Assembly (NCBI GenBank): GCA_022793555.1
Contig: JAAWDB010000105.1
Location: forward strand, 1 to 15,509
Source of the DNA: Bacilli bacterium
GTDB lineage: Bacteria > Bacillota_I > Bacilli_A > RF39 > UBA660
DNA length: 15,509 nucleotides
Direction: 5' to 3'
Shown: piece by piece, positions 6,805 through 12,821 of the stretch
How positions within the stretch are numbered: position 1 is the stretch's first letter
How the letters are laid out: each line of letters begins with the position of its first letter
Notes under the pieces: generated by a model
The model's input: only the letters and a program-made list of their open reading frames with translations
What the model was told of the DNA's origin: nothing
The model's database searches: none
Made by a program: the position numbers and the translations under genes

Positions 6805-7110
6805 TTATGTGTAATATTCTGACAGTACTCTTTGCTTTTCTTCTAATAAAGCATCAAAAATGTTGATTTCTAATTTATTACAGAGGGATAAAAGAACGGA
6901 AAAAATACTTGTGACATCGCCTTTTTGCGATATTTTGTCTTCTTCATACATATCTTTGGCTAAGTCAATTACTTTTTCAAATAGTGAGAAAATTTCATCA
7001 TCTAATAAATTATCGTGATACTTCTCTTTCATTATGTCTTCTACATATTTCTGGATTAAAACTAAGCTACCTTTGGTTTTTATTTTTTTTAATAATTCTT
7101 TCTTGCACAT
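6805..7110 (-). CDS. Small all-helical protein, possibly MazG-like, in the lexA-divergent operon
   Basis: 101 residues, soluble, without signal or membrane segment. The second half, FEKVIDLAKDMY (44-55) then GDVTSIFSVLLSLCNKLEINIFDALLEEK, follows the rhythm of MazG-type nucleotide pyrophosphohydrolases (E..E helix, then ELADVL..ll.lanklGidleeal.eK), but the metal-binding EExxE and ExxD motifs are not clearly conserved. It may be a degenerate or non-catalytic relative, or simply a similar helical fold. The ATG is preceded by TAAGGAGGAG, which also contains the stop codon of the upstream small gene (13-nt gap), so the two are co-transcribed from a promoter carrying a LexA-type box. If MazG-like, a role in nucleotide-pool cleansing during DNA damage would fit; this is inference. 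Confidence 0.7.
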   Translation of the reverse strand: MCKKELLKKIKTKGSLVLIQKYVEDIMKEKYHDNLLDDEIFSLFEKVIDLAKDMYEEDKISQKGDVTSIFSVLLSLCNKLEINIFDALLEEKQRVLSEYYT

Positions 7111-7123
7111 TTTTATCTCCTCC

Positions 7124-7279
7124 TTAATTTTGAAATGCTATTTCATTGATCATTTTACTTTTTAAGCTCTCTTCTTGTTGGTTTAAATAACGAAATCGTT
7201 CATTTAACATTAATACACCCAACACGATAATTCCGTAAAAAAGAATTAATCCTCCATATTTTTTCATTAATTCATTCAT
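7124..7279 (-). CDS. 51-residue single-pass membrane protein, putative SOS-induced division inhibitor
   Basis: A short gene with a good ribosome-binding site (GAGGGAG, 5 nt before ATG). The product starts MNELMKKYGG, has one membrane helix at about 9-25 (GGLILFYGIIVLGVLML) and ends in a polar, helix-prone tail (NERFRYLNQQEESLKSK...). The Lys pair before the helix suggests the N-terminus is inside and the tail outside. No LysM or other known domain. In Bacillus, Listeria and Staphylococcus the gene next to and divergent from lexA (yneA or sosA) encodes a small membrane protein with this topology that stops cell division in the SOS response. This gene has the same position, topology and an apparent LexA operator, but no clear sequence similarity that I can see. 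The function is therefore inferred from context. Confidence 0.75.
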   Translation of the reverse strand: MNELMKKYGGLILFYGIIVLGVLMLNERFRYLNQQEESLKSKMINEIAFQN

Positions 7280-7301
7280 AATACTCCCTCTTTCTATAAT
7301 C

Positions 7302-7330
7302 ATTTTATATCATACACACGTTCGTGTCAA
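7302..7330 (-). promoter_or_regulatory. SigmaA promoter of the lexA-divergent SOS operon
   Basis: TTGACA (7325-7330), a 17-nt spacer and TAAAAT (7302-7307). The predicted start is near 7295, 16 nt before the start codon of the small membrane protein. A LexA-type operator fills the spacer. Confidence 0.8.
7311..7324 (-). promoter_or_regulatory. LexA operator within the divergent promoter
   Basis: CGAACGTGTGTATG on the minus strand compared with the Gram-positive LexA box CGAACN4GTTCG: one half-site (CGAAC) is perfect, the other (GTATG) is degenerate. It lies between the -35 and -10 of the divergent promoter, where binding would block RNA polymerase. Confidence 0.6.
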
Positions 7331-7338
7331 GAGTAATT

Positions 7339-7352
7339 TGAACAAATGTTTG
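7339..7352 (+). promoter_or_regulatory. LexA operator of lexA
   Basis: TGAACAAATGTTTG differs from CGAACN4GTTCG only at the first base and at one base of the second half-site. It overlaps the first bases of the lexA -35 (TTGACA at 7350), consistent with autorepression. Confidence 0.8.
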
Positions 7353-7378
7353 ACACGTTTTACAAACTGTGTTAAGAT
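7350..7378 (+). promoter_or_regulatory. SigmaA promoter of lexA
   Basis: TTGACA (7350-7355), a 17-nt spacer and TAAGAT (7373-7378). The predicted start near 7385 is about 14 nt before the chosen start codon. Confidence 0.82.
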
Positions 7379-7398
7379 GTTAATGGGTGATTATACGG

Positions 7399-8031
7399 AT
7401 GATAATAAATTCCGAAAAAACTTTAACAAAAAAGCAAAATGAAGTCTTAGATTATATTAAAAAGTATACTGCGAAACATGGGTATCCTCCGGCAATTCGA
7501 GAAATTGGAGCAGGACTTGGTTTATCTAGTCCAGCAACCGTTCATACCCATGTCAAAAAGTTAGAAGAAGCTGGTGTGATTAAAACTTCTAGTAATAAGT
7601 TTCGAACGATTGAAATACTTGTAGATAATGAATACGAAGAAAATCATGATGATGTTATAAAGGTCCCTTTACTTGGAAAAGTTACGGCAGGAAATCCGAT
7701 TGAAGCCATTGAACGACCAAATGAATTTTTTGATCTTCCTGCGGCTTTGATTCCTTCGAAAGAAAGCGTTTTTACTTTAGAGGTTAGCGGTGAATCGATG
7801 ATTAATGCAGGAATTTATGATGGAGATTATGTTATTGTTCAAAAACAAAGTACAGCTAGAAATGGTGAAATCGTGGTTGCCATGACCGAAGATAATGAAG
7901 TTACTTTAAAAACTTTTTATAAAGAAGATGGACATATTCGTTTACAACCAGAAAATGATACCATGGCACCTTTTATTTTTGAAAATGTCACGATTATTGG
8001 AAAAGCAATTGGACTTTATCGTAAATTTTAA
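7399..8031 (+). CDS. lexA: SOS repressor LexA
   Basis: 210 residues from the ATG at 7399. A GTG at 7387 in frame would add four residues, but it lies within the GGGTGAT ribosome-binding site and at the predicted transcription start. The N-terminal winged helix-turn-helix covers about 5-75 (KQNEVLDYIKKYTAKHGYPP, REIGAGLGLSSPATVHTHVKKLEE). Autocleavage is at Ala97-Gly98 in GKVTAGNPI. The catalytic Ser133 is in SGESM and Lys171 in VTLKTF. LexA represses DNA-damage genes and cleaves itself when stimulated by RecA filaments. Length and motifs are normal (B. subtilis 205). It is divergent from a two-gene operon with LexA boxes between them and ends at a strong terminator. Confidence 0.98.
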   Translation: MIINSEKTLTKKQNEVLDYIKKYTAKHGYPPAIREIGAGLGLSSPATVHTHVKKLEEAGVIKTSSNKFRTIEILVDNEYEENHDDVIKVPLLGKVTAGNPIEAIERPNEFFDLPAALIPSKESVFTLEVSGESMINAGIYDGDYVIVQKQSTARNGEIVVAMTEDNEVTLKTFYKEDGHIRLQPENDTMAPFIFENVTIIGKAIGLYRKF

Positions 8032-8035
8032 AAAA

Positions 8036-8066
8036 GATCTAGTAAACAAAATTTACTAGATTTTTT
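8036..8066 (+). terminator. Intrinsic terminator of lexA
   Basis: A perfect 10-bp stem ATCTAGTAAA/TTTACTAGAT (8037-8046, 8052-8061) with loop CAAAA, followed by T6, starts 5 nt after the lexA stop. Confidence 0.9.
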
Positions 8067-8071
8067 ATGCA

Positions 8072-8101
8072 CAAGAAAACCTCAATTTTTATATTGAGGT
8101 T
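8072..8101 (-). terminator. Intrinsic terminator of the rhomboid gene
   Basis: A 9-bp stem AACCTCAAT/ATTGAGGTT (8078-8086, 8093-8101) lies 8 nt beyond the rhomboid stop, followed on the minus strand by TTCTTG after the TT of the stem. The plus strand also reads into T-rich sequence, so it may act in both directions as a backup for lexA. Confidence 0.8.
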
Positions 8102-8108
8102 CTTTTAT

Positions 8109-9257
8109 TTAACGAAAGAAAACGACATAACTTAAAAATGCTAAATAGATGGTTAGAACAATGCAGCCATTTACACGATCAGTTTTATTTGTTTTTCCGT
8201 TTATTCCTAGGACCATCATGGAAAGGTATCCACCAATTAAACCACCAATATGCGCAGCATTATCGACACCTGACATTATAAATCCTAAAATTAAATTTAA
8301 AGCAATTAACGGAATAATTTGATTTTTTAAAACACTTCCTAAATATAAACGATAATGATATCCAAAATATAGTAAAGCGCCAAGAAGGCCAAATATGGCA
8401 CCAGATGCTCCAACACTTACACTACTTCCAAAAATACAAGACATCAAATTACCACTTATGGCACTAATTAAATAAATAGCAATAAACTTTCCTTTGCCAA
8501 CATAATTTTCTACTTGTGTACCAATAATGAATAAAGCATACATATTAAATAATAAATGAAGAAAGCCACCATGTAAAAAGGCACTGGTAACCAAACGGAA
8601 AATATTGATTCCACCAGAGGAAACTAAAGGTGCGTAATTTGCTCCATATTTTAGAAGGCTTAAAGCATCTAACTTTCCACTACTACCAATAAAAGTAATG
8701 AAAAAAGCAACGATACAAATACTTATGATTATGTTAGTAACAATTATTTTTTTGGGTTTAAAGGTACTTTCATAAACTTTGTTTTCTTTTTCTGTCTTCT
8801 CATTGATATCTTTGGTTACATTTAAAATTAAATCCATGCCACTCGATTCATCCAATAATTTTAAATCAATATCGGGAAAAGACTCGCCTTTTAATTTCTT
8901 TTTGGCATCTTTTAAATTTTTTACGACGACGGAATTAATATTTTTTTGGGTAGGTATTTTAACATTATCATTGACATCTAAAAGAATGTTTAATGTATTC
9001 ATCGAAAAAGATACGGTTTTCTTCTTGATCTGACGCATGACATTATTGATTTTAAAAACATCAAATTTATATTGCTCTTCATTATGGATATAGTTGGCAT
9101 TAATTCGAACAATTTTATATGGCCCATCTTGATTTTCCAACCAAATTTCATCTTTGACCCCATTAACAACAATGGGGGTATAATTTTGTTCAGTTACGAA
9201 ATAATGAACTAAACGCATGATGATTTCATCTTTTTTATTCATTACAATTGTACTCAT
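8109..9257 (-). CDS. gluP: Rhomboid family intramembrane serine protease (GluP-like)
   Basis: 382 residues. The first about 165 residues are a soluble, Lys-rich cytoplasmic domain; the membrane part runs from about 171 to 382. Rhomboid features in order are HGGFLHLLFNMYAL (229-242, with Asn238), the catalytic Ser285 in GASGAIFGLLGAL, and the catalytic His336 in NAAHIGGLIGGY. These proteases cut membrane proteins within or near their transmembrane helices. The arrangement (N-terminal cytosolic domain plus rhomboid core) matches B. subtilis GluP/YqgP, although GluP is longer (about 507 residues, with C-terminal TPR repeats), and the C-terminal repeats are absent here. AGGAGGAAGTCC precedes the ATG. 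Monocistronic: own promoter and terminator. Substrate unknown. Confidence 0.94.
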   Translation of the reverse strand: MSTIVMNKKDEIIMRLVHYFVTEQNYTPIVVNGVKDEIWLENQDGPYKIVRINANYIHNEEQYKFDVFKINNVMRQIKKKTVSFSMNTLNILLDVNDNVKIPTQKNINSVVVKNLKDAKKKLKGESFPDIDLKLLDESSGMDLILNVTKDINEKTEKENKVYESTFKPKKIIVTNIIISICIVAFFITFIGSSGKLDALSLLKYGANYAPLVSSGGINIFRLVTSAFLHGGFLHLLFNMYALFIIGTQVENYVGKGKFIAIYLISAISGNLMSCIFGSSVSVGASGAIFGLLGALLYFGYHYRLYLGSVLKNQIIPLIALNLILGFIMSGVDNAAHIGGLIGGYLSMMVLGINGKTNKTDRVNGCIVLTIYLAFLSYVVFFR

Positions 9258-9281
9258 GGACTTCCTCCTAGCAGTACTTTT

Positions 9282-9310
9282 ATTTTAATACATTTCATAA
9301 GATTAGTAAA
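9282..9310 (-). promoter_or_regulatory. Possible promoter of the rhomboid gene
   Basis: TTTACT (9305-9310), a 17-nt spacer and TAAAAT (9282-9287), 24 nt before the start codon. The -35 matches at four of six bases. Confidence 0.45.
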
Positions 9311-9326
9311 GAGGAGCTCTGTGACT

Positions 9327-9653
9327 ATGATATTCCTTTTCTATAGTATCGCCGAAATTCTATTGCTGTTTTTTACTTTTCAATTTAAACATTTAAAGAA
9401 AAATTTTACTCATATTTTCTTTTTAGCGATCTCTATAATGCTTCTAGCGTGTAGTTATGGATTATTTCAATTTTATTTTGCAAATCTTTATTTTGCTTTT
9501 TGTTCCATTTTGGCACTTATTACTTTTCAATTTTTTTTCGATTTCCAACTAAAAAAAGAAACGCTTTTTTACTACGTTTTACTCTTTATATCCCATTTCT
9601 TTTTGTTTATTCTATTCTTACAGACCAGTTTCTTTTTCTTCCAAAGTATTTAA
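9327..9653 (+). CDS. Small Phe-rich polytopic membrane protein, unknown
   Basis: 108 residues from the ATG at 9327 (or 110 from GTG at 9321). AAGAGGAG at 9309-9316 can serve either start. Three to four hydrophobic helices are separated by short basic or polar turns (FKHLKKNF, FQLKKE). It is very rich in Phe and Leu. No family recognised. It is the only plus-strand gene besides lexA, fills the 360-nt space between the rhomboid and rluD genes, and its end overlaps the 3' end of the convergent rluD by 36 nt. No convincing promoter or terminator was found. A hydrophobic reading frame can arise by chance from T-rich DNA, so its reality depends mainly on the ribosome-binding site and on filling an otherwise empty gap. 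Confidence 0.5.
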   Translation: MIFLFYSIAEILLLFFTFQFKHLKKNFTHIFFLAISIMLLACSYGLFQFYFANLYFAFCSILALITFQFFFDFQLKKETLFYYVLLFISHFFLFILFLQTSFFFFQSI

Positions 9654-10523
9654 GAAATTTTGAAATTCTTTGGGTAACGGAGAAGTAAAGTGTAAGTTTT
9701 TTTTGGTGATAGGATGCACAAAATCTAATTCTTTTGAATGCAGAAACTGACCAAATTCCGTACATTTCTTATTTGTATAAACGGGATCGTTGTACACGGG
9801 GTATCCAATATATTTCATATGTACTCTTATTTGATGTGTTCTTCCCGTTTCTAATTTTAATTCGACAAGCGTGTATCCAACATATCTTTTTAAAACGGTT
9901 AAATGTGTTACAGCATGTTTAGAATTGTTAGCGGTGACAGTCATTCGTTTTCGATTTAGTTCATCTCTTCCAATGGGGGCATCAATAATAGCGTGACGAC
10001 TTTGAAATTCACCTTCTAGTAAAGCTACATATTTTCTAGAAACTTTCTTTTCTTTGAAATCACTTGCTAATACTTGGTGCGCTGCATTCGTTTTTGCTAC
10101 CAATAATAAACCACTGGTATCTTTATCAATACGATGGACGATTCCTGGTCTTTCTAAACCATTGACATCACTTAGATTTTTTGTGTGATAAAGAAGACCG
10201 TTTGCTAAAGTATTATCGTAATTACCACTTCCTGGATGAACCACTAAGCCACTTGGTTTATCGACTACAATAACATCATCATCTTCATAAACAATGTTTA
10301 AAGCCATTTTTTTTGGTTCGACATTTGTTTCATTTTTTAATTCTTTAACAAATTCTATTTTATCCTCTTTTTTTACTTTATAACTTGGTTTTGGTTTTTG
10401 ACCATTAATTAAAATACAATCTTGCTCAAGCATATGCTCAATTTGACTTCTTGAATACTCAGTGATACTTGCTAAATATTTATCTAAACGAATATCATTT
10501 TCTTCGACAATCCATGTTTTCAC
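9618..10523 (-). CDS. rluD: RluD/YlyB-type 23S rRNA pseudouridine synthase
   Basis: 301 residues starting at GTG 10523, preceded by AAGGAG 9 nt upstream. An N-terminal S4 RNA-binding domain (about 11-60, IRLDKYLASITEYSRSQIEHML) is followed by the RluA/RluD catalytic domain. The catalytic Asp133 is in GIVHRIDKDTSG, with VVDKPSGLVVHPG (86-98) and the later GRTHQIRVHMKYIGYPVYND typical of the family. It converts specific uridines in 23S rRNA helix 69 or a related RNA to pseudouridine. Its first 29 nt overlap the end of lspA, so the two are translationally linked, as in B. subtilis lspA-ylyB. Exact target position inferred from family only. Confidence 0.95.
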   Translation of the reverse strand: MKTWIVEENDIRLDKYLASITEYSRSQIEHMLEQDCILINGQKPKPSYKVKKEDKIEFVKELKNETNVEPKKMALNIVYEDDDVIVVDKPSGLVVHPGSGNYDNTLANGLLYHTKNLSDVNGLERPGIVHRIDKDTSGLLLVAKTNAAHQVLASDFKEKKVSRKYVALLEGEFQSRHAIIDAPIGRDELNRKRMTVTANNSKHAVTHLTVLKRYVGYTLVELKLETGRTHQIRVHMKYIGYPVYNDPVYTNKKCTEFGQFLHSKELDFVHPITKKNLHFTSPLPKEFQNFLNTLEEKETGL

Positions 10524-10974
10524 GATGATCTTCTCCTTTTACAACAGCGATAATTAGCAAAATCGTTCCTATGACGACTCCGATATCGGCGATATTAAAA
10601 ATTGGATAGTCATATCCAAATAGATTAAAATCTAAAAAATCTCTTACGTATCCAAATAGCCAACGGTCCATGAGATTTCCTACCATACCTCCTACTAAAA
10701 GACCAAAGGCGATATTGTTTCTTTTATTCGGTATGAACTGGTACATAAAATGATAAATTAAAGCAAGTGATAAAATGCTAATACCAATAATTATAGGAAT
10801 TTTATTATCTAATAAACTCCAAGCAACACCATAATTATTCATGTAATGCAATGAAAAAAAATTTGGAATAATTACAATTTGCTCATTTAAAGTAATAAAG
10901 GTTTCAATCAATACTTTGGATAGTTGGTCTAAAAACAGCGTAGCAATTGCTACAAGCAATATTTTTCGATTCAT
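10495..10974 (-). CDS. lspA: Lipoprotein signal peptidase (signal peptidase II)
   Basis: 159 residues with four membrane helices (about 5-24, 60-80, 88-105, 128-147). Cleaves the signal peptide of prolipoproteins after diacylglyceryl modification. Conserved blocks are FLDQLSK (14-20), NYGVAWSLL (47-55), GGMVGNLMDR (95-104), VRDFLDF (110-116) and YPIFNIADIGVVIG (123-136). The catalytic aspartates are Asp112 and Asp130. AAGAGGT lies before the ATG. Stop is TGA inside the start of rluD. No promoter is seen in the 23 nt to ylmC, so it is probably read from upstream. Confidence 0.97.
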   Translation of the reverse strand: MNRKILLVAIATLFLDQLSKVLIETFITLNEQIVIIPNFFSLHYMNNYGVAWSLLDNKIPIIIGISILSLALIYHFMYQFIPNKRNNIAFGLLVGGMVGNLMDRWLFGYVRDFLDFNLFGYDYPIFNIADIGVVIGTILLIIAVVKGEDHRENMDCRRK

Positions 10975-10997
10975 AAGATAACCTCTTGTTAATTATA

Positions 10998-11219
10998 TCA
11001 TATTTCGACTAATATGACATCCTCTCCGATTTTGTTAATTTGCGAAAAAGTTATGGTTGTCTCATCAGCACTTCCAAAAAAACGAAAAAAACGTTTTGGC
11101 TCCACCACTAAATAAAGAATTGCTCCACCACTATCAATCTCAACGTCAATAATTCTTCCTAATCTGCGACCATCTTTTATACTAACGACATCTTTTCTTT
11201 GTAAATCGGCAAGACGCAT
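10998..11219 (-). CDS. ylmC: YlmC/YmxH family PRC-barrel protein
   Basis: 73 residues forming one PRC-barrel domain: RKDVVSIKDGRRLGRIIDVEID (8-29) and INKIGEDVILVEI at the end, matching YlmC/YmxH proteins of spore formers. Molecular role not established; the family is found mostly with sporulation genes, and here it follows sigG as in Bacilli and Clostridia. GAGGTGG lies before the ATG. The 33-nt gap to sigG contains CATATAGT (11242-11249), which fits the sigmaE -10 consensus CATAnnnT, but no good sigmaE -35 is present, so regulation by sigmaE is only a possibility. Confidence 0.9.
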   Translation of the reverse strand: MRLADLQRKDVVSIKDGRRLGRIIDVEIDSGGAILYLVVEPKRFFRFFGSADETTITFSQINKIGEDVILVEI

Positions 11220-11252
11220 AAAACCACCTCAATAAACTATATGTAAGGATTT

Positions 11253-12029
11253 TTATTTGATTAACTTTCGAACATTAGTAATTGCACTTTTTTCGATACG
11301 TGAGACTTGAGCTTGACTAATTCCTAAACGATCGGCAATTTCCATTTGGGTCTTACCAATAATAAAGCGTTCCTTTAGGATATTTCGTTCTCGTTCACGC
11401 AATTTCTCAATCGCTTTATTCATAGAAATTATCATATCTTGATCTCTACTCTTTTCTTTTTTGTCCGCTAATTGATCTAGTAAATATATGGTATCACCCC
11501 CATCATTATATATGGGTTCAAAAATACTTACTGGTTCTTTTAAAGAATCGAGTGCATAGGAAATTTTATATTCTTCAATTTCTAAAATTTGAGCAATTTC
11601 CGCATTTGTTGGTTCATAGCCATTTTTTGTCATATACTCTTCTTTGCATTTTAATATTTGATAAGCTAAATCTTTCACGCTTCTACTTACACGGACACTT
11701 GTATTATCTCTAATGTATCGTTTAATTTCTCCTAAAATTAAAGGACAAGCATATGTACTCAATTTTAAATTATAAGATAAATCAAAATTATCAATGGCTT
11801 TAATTAACCCAATAACTCCAACTTGAAATAAATCATCTAGGTTATATTTGGAATTATTAAAACGTTTTAGAATACTTAATACTAATTTTAAATTGCCATT
11901 TACCAGTTCTTCTTTGGCATTTAAATCTCCACTTTGATATTTCTTAAATAATTCTATGGTTTCACTACTTTTTAATACTTTAATATTATTGGTATTTAGA
12001 CCAGTAATGTCTACTTTATATCGTGCCAT
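11253..12029 (-). CDS. sigG: Forespore sigma factor SigG
   Basis: 258 residues, close to B. subtilis SigG (260). The start RYKVDITGLNT corresponds to the NKVEICGVDT N-terminus specific to SigG. Region 2 is at about 40-107 (NGNLKLVLSILKRF, DDLFQVGVIGLIKAIDNFDL, STYACPLILGEIKRYIRDN). The central part contains VRVSRSVKDLAYQ and EPVSIFEPIYNDGGDTIYLLDQ, a SigG/SigF hallmark. Region 4 has GKTQMEIADRLGISQAQVSRIEK with the helix-turn-helix. SigG directs late forespore genes. It follows sigE in the same direction with a 129-nt gap that holds a large hairpin covering its ribosome-binding site. A TGAATA hexamer at 12096-12101, like the -35 of sigmaF/sigmaG promoters, lacks a clear partner -10, so its own promoter is not resolved. 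Confidence 0.97.
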   Translation of the reverse strand: MARYKVDITGLNTNNIKVLKSSETIELFKKYQSGDLNAKEELVNGNLKLVLSILKRFNNSKYNLDDLFQVGVIGLIKAIDNFDLSYNLKLSTYACPLILGEIKRYIRDNTSVRVSRSVKDLAYQILKCKEEYMTKNGYEPTNAEIAQILEIEEYKISYALDSLKEPVSIFEPIYNDGGDTIYLLDQLADKKEKSRDQDMIISMNKAIEKLRERERNILKERFIIGKTQMEIADRLGISQAQVSRIEKSAITNVRKLIK

Positions 12030-12031
12030 TT

Positions 12032-12074
12032 AAAAAGCCCCTTTCAACTATCTGTTGGTTAAAAAGAGCTTTTT
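12032..12074 (-). promoter_or_regulatory. Leader hairpin sequestering the sigG ribosome-binding site
   Basis: On the transcript a 15- to 17-bp stem (12058-12074 with 12032-12048, including three G-U pairs and no mismatch) closes a 9-nt loop and ends only 2 nt before the sigG ATG. The Shine-Dalgarno AAAGGGG (12039-12044 region) lies in the 3' arm and is fully paired. The 3' arm ends in TTTTT, so the structure could also act as a terminator for sigE read-through. Confidence 0.75.
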
Positions 12075-12158
12075 TTATTCAATTATTGTTCATTCTATTC
12101 AAAACTTCGATTTTGTTTGACATTATTTAGCATTTCTTTTAAATTTTTAATAATGTTT

Positions 12159-12821
12159 TCAAGTTTTTAATGACTTTTTTTCAATTCTTGAAATATAAGA
12201 TTGACTGATTCCTAGCATTTCAGCAACTTCTTTTTGGGTATATTCATCAGTGTTGTTTAAGCCATAACGTAAAACCATAATTTGTTTGTCACGATCATTT
12301 AATTTATTAATTTCTTTCGAAAGTAAATTTTTTTCCATGTTCGATTCAAACTCTTTGCTCACTAAATCATCATCAGTTCCTAAAATATCTTCTAGGTGTA
12401 ATTCGTTGCCTTCGGCATCATAATTTAAAGAATCTTCTAAGGATATTTCTCCTCTTCTTTTTTTATTTTTTCTTAGAAACATTAATATTTCATTGGCAAT
12501 ACAGCGTGAGGCATATGTAGCAAGCTTAATGTTTTTATCGATTTTGTAGGTATTAATGCCTTTTATTAAGCCTATCGAACCAATACTTACTAAGTCTTCT
12601 ACTTCATAACCGGTGTTTTCATATTTTTTGGCTAAGAAAACGACTAAGCGTAAGTTATGTTCAATTAAAATATTTCTTGCCTCATCATCCCCTTGGCTCA
12701 CTTTAATTAGATATTCTAATTCTTTTTCTTTGCTAAGGGGCGGCGGAAGTTTATCGGTGCTTCCAACAAAGAAACATTCGCTATATTTTTTTCGTAACCA
12801 TAATAAGATTTTTTTTAACAT
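12159..12821 (-). CDS. sigE: Mother-cell sigma factor, pro-SigE
   Basis: 220 residues from the ATG at 12821, chosen because AGGAGG lies 7 nt upstream; an earlier ATG at 12839 has no ribosome-binding site. The N-terminal pro-sequence (MLKKILLWLRKKYSECFFVGS) precedes DKLPPPLSKEKE; the CFFVG segment aligns with the VYYIG site where SpoIIGA cuts B. subtilis pro-SigE. Region 2: HNLRLVVFLAKKYENTGYEVEDLVSIGSIGLIKG and LATYASRCIANEILMFLR. Region 4: TQKEVAEMLGISQSYISRIEKK. The frame then ends with SLKT and TGA, some 9-12 residues short of the usual C-terminus. A -1 shift at the A7 run (12175-12181) instead gives IEKKVIKNLKTLLKI and stops at 12139, matching the IEKRIIKRLRKEF end of known SigE. Overlaps spoIIGA by 7 nt (translational coupling). 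Confidence 0.95.
   Translation of the reverse strand: MLKKILLWLRKKYSECFFVGSTDKLPPPLSKEKELEYLIKVSQGDDEARNILIEHNLRLVVFLAKKYENTGYEVEDLVSIGSIGLIKGINTYKIDKNIKLATYASRCIANEILMFLRKNKKRRGEISLEDSLNYDAEGNELHLEDILGTDDDLVSKEFESNMEKNLLSKEINKLNDRDKQIMVLRYGLNNTDEYTQKEVAEMLGISQSYISRIEKKSLKT
12174..12180 (-). other. Slippery heptamer A AAA AAG near the 3' end of sigE
   Basis: The zero frame reads GAA AAA AAG TCA, so the sequence fits the X XXY YYZ pattern of -1 frameshift sites exactly. A -1 slip continues as GTC ATT AAA AAC TTG and ends at the TAA at 12139-12141. It may instead be a simple indel in a homopolymer, real or from sequencing. Confidence 0.55.

Noticed and set aside
9500..9688. A second plus-strand open frame in the rhomboid-rluD gap
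   Set aside because: No ribosome-binding site, overlaps the better supported frame from 9327 and runs deep into rluD on the other strand.
10504..10510. TTCGACA (Spo0A-box-like) at the start of rluD
   Set aside because: It lies inside the coding sequence with no promoter nearby; a chance match.
11220..11252. SigmaE promoter for ylmC based on CATATAGT
   Set aside because: The -10 fits, but no sigmaE -35 is found at the right spacing; noted only in the ylmC entry.
12117..12145. Plus-strand TTGACA-17-TAAATT sequence antisense to the sigE end
   Set aside because: Looks like a promoter but leads into no gene; expected by chance in such AT-rich DNA.
10495..12161. TGA stops of lspA, ylmC and sigE as a hint of TGA=Trp coding (code 4)
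   Set aside because: All Trp residues in long genes (for example the six or more in the transketolase-like protein) are TGG and no gene needs TGA read-through; standard code fits.
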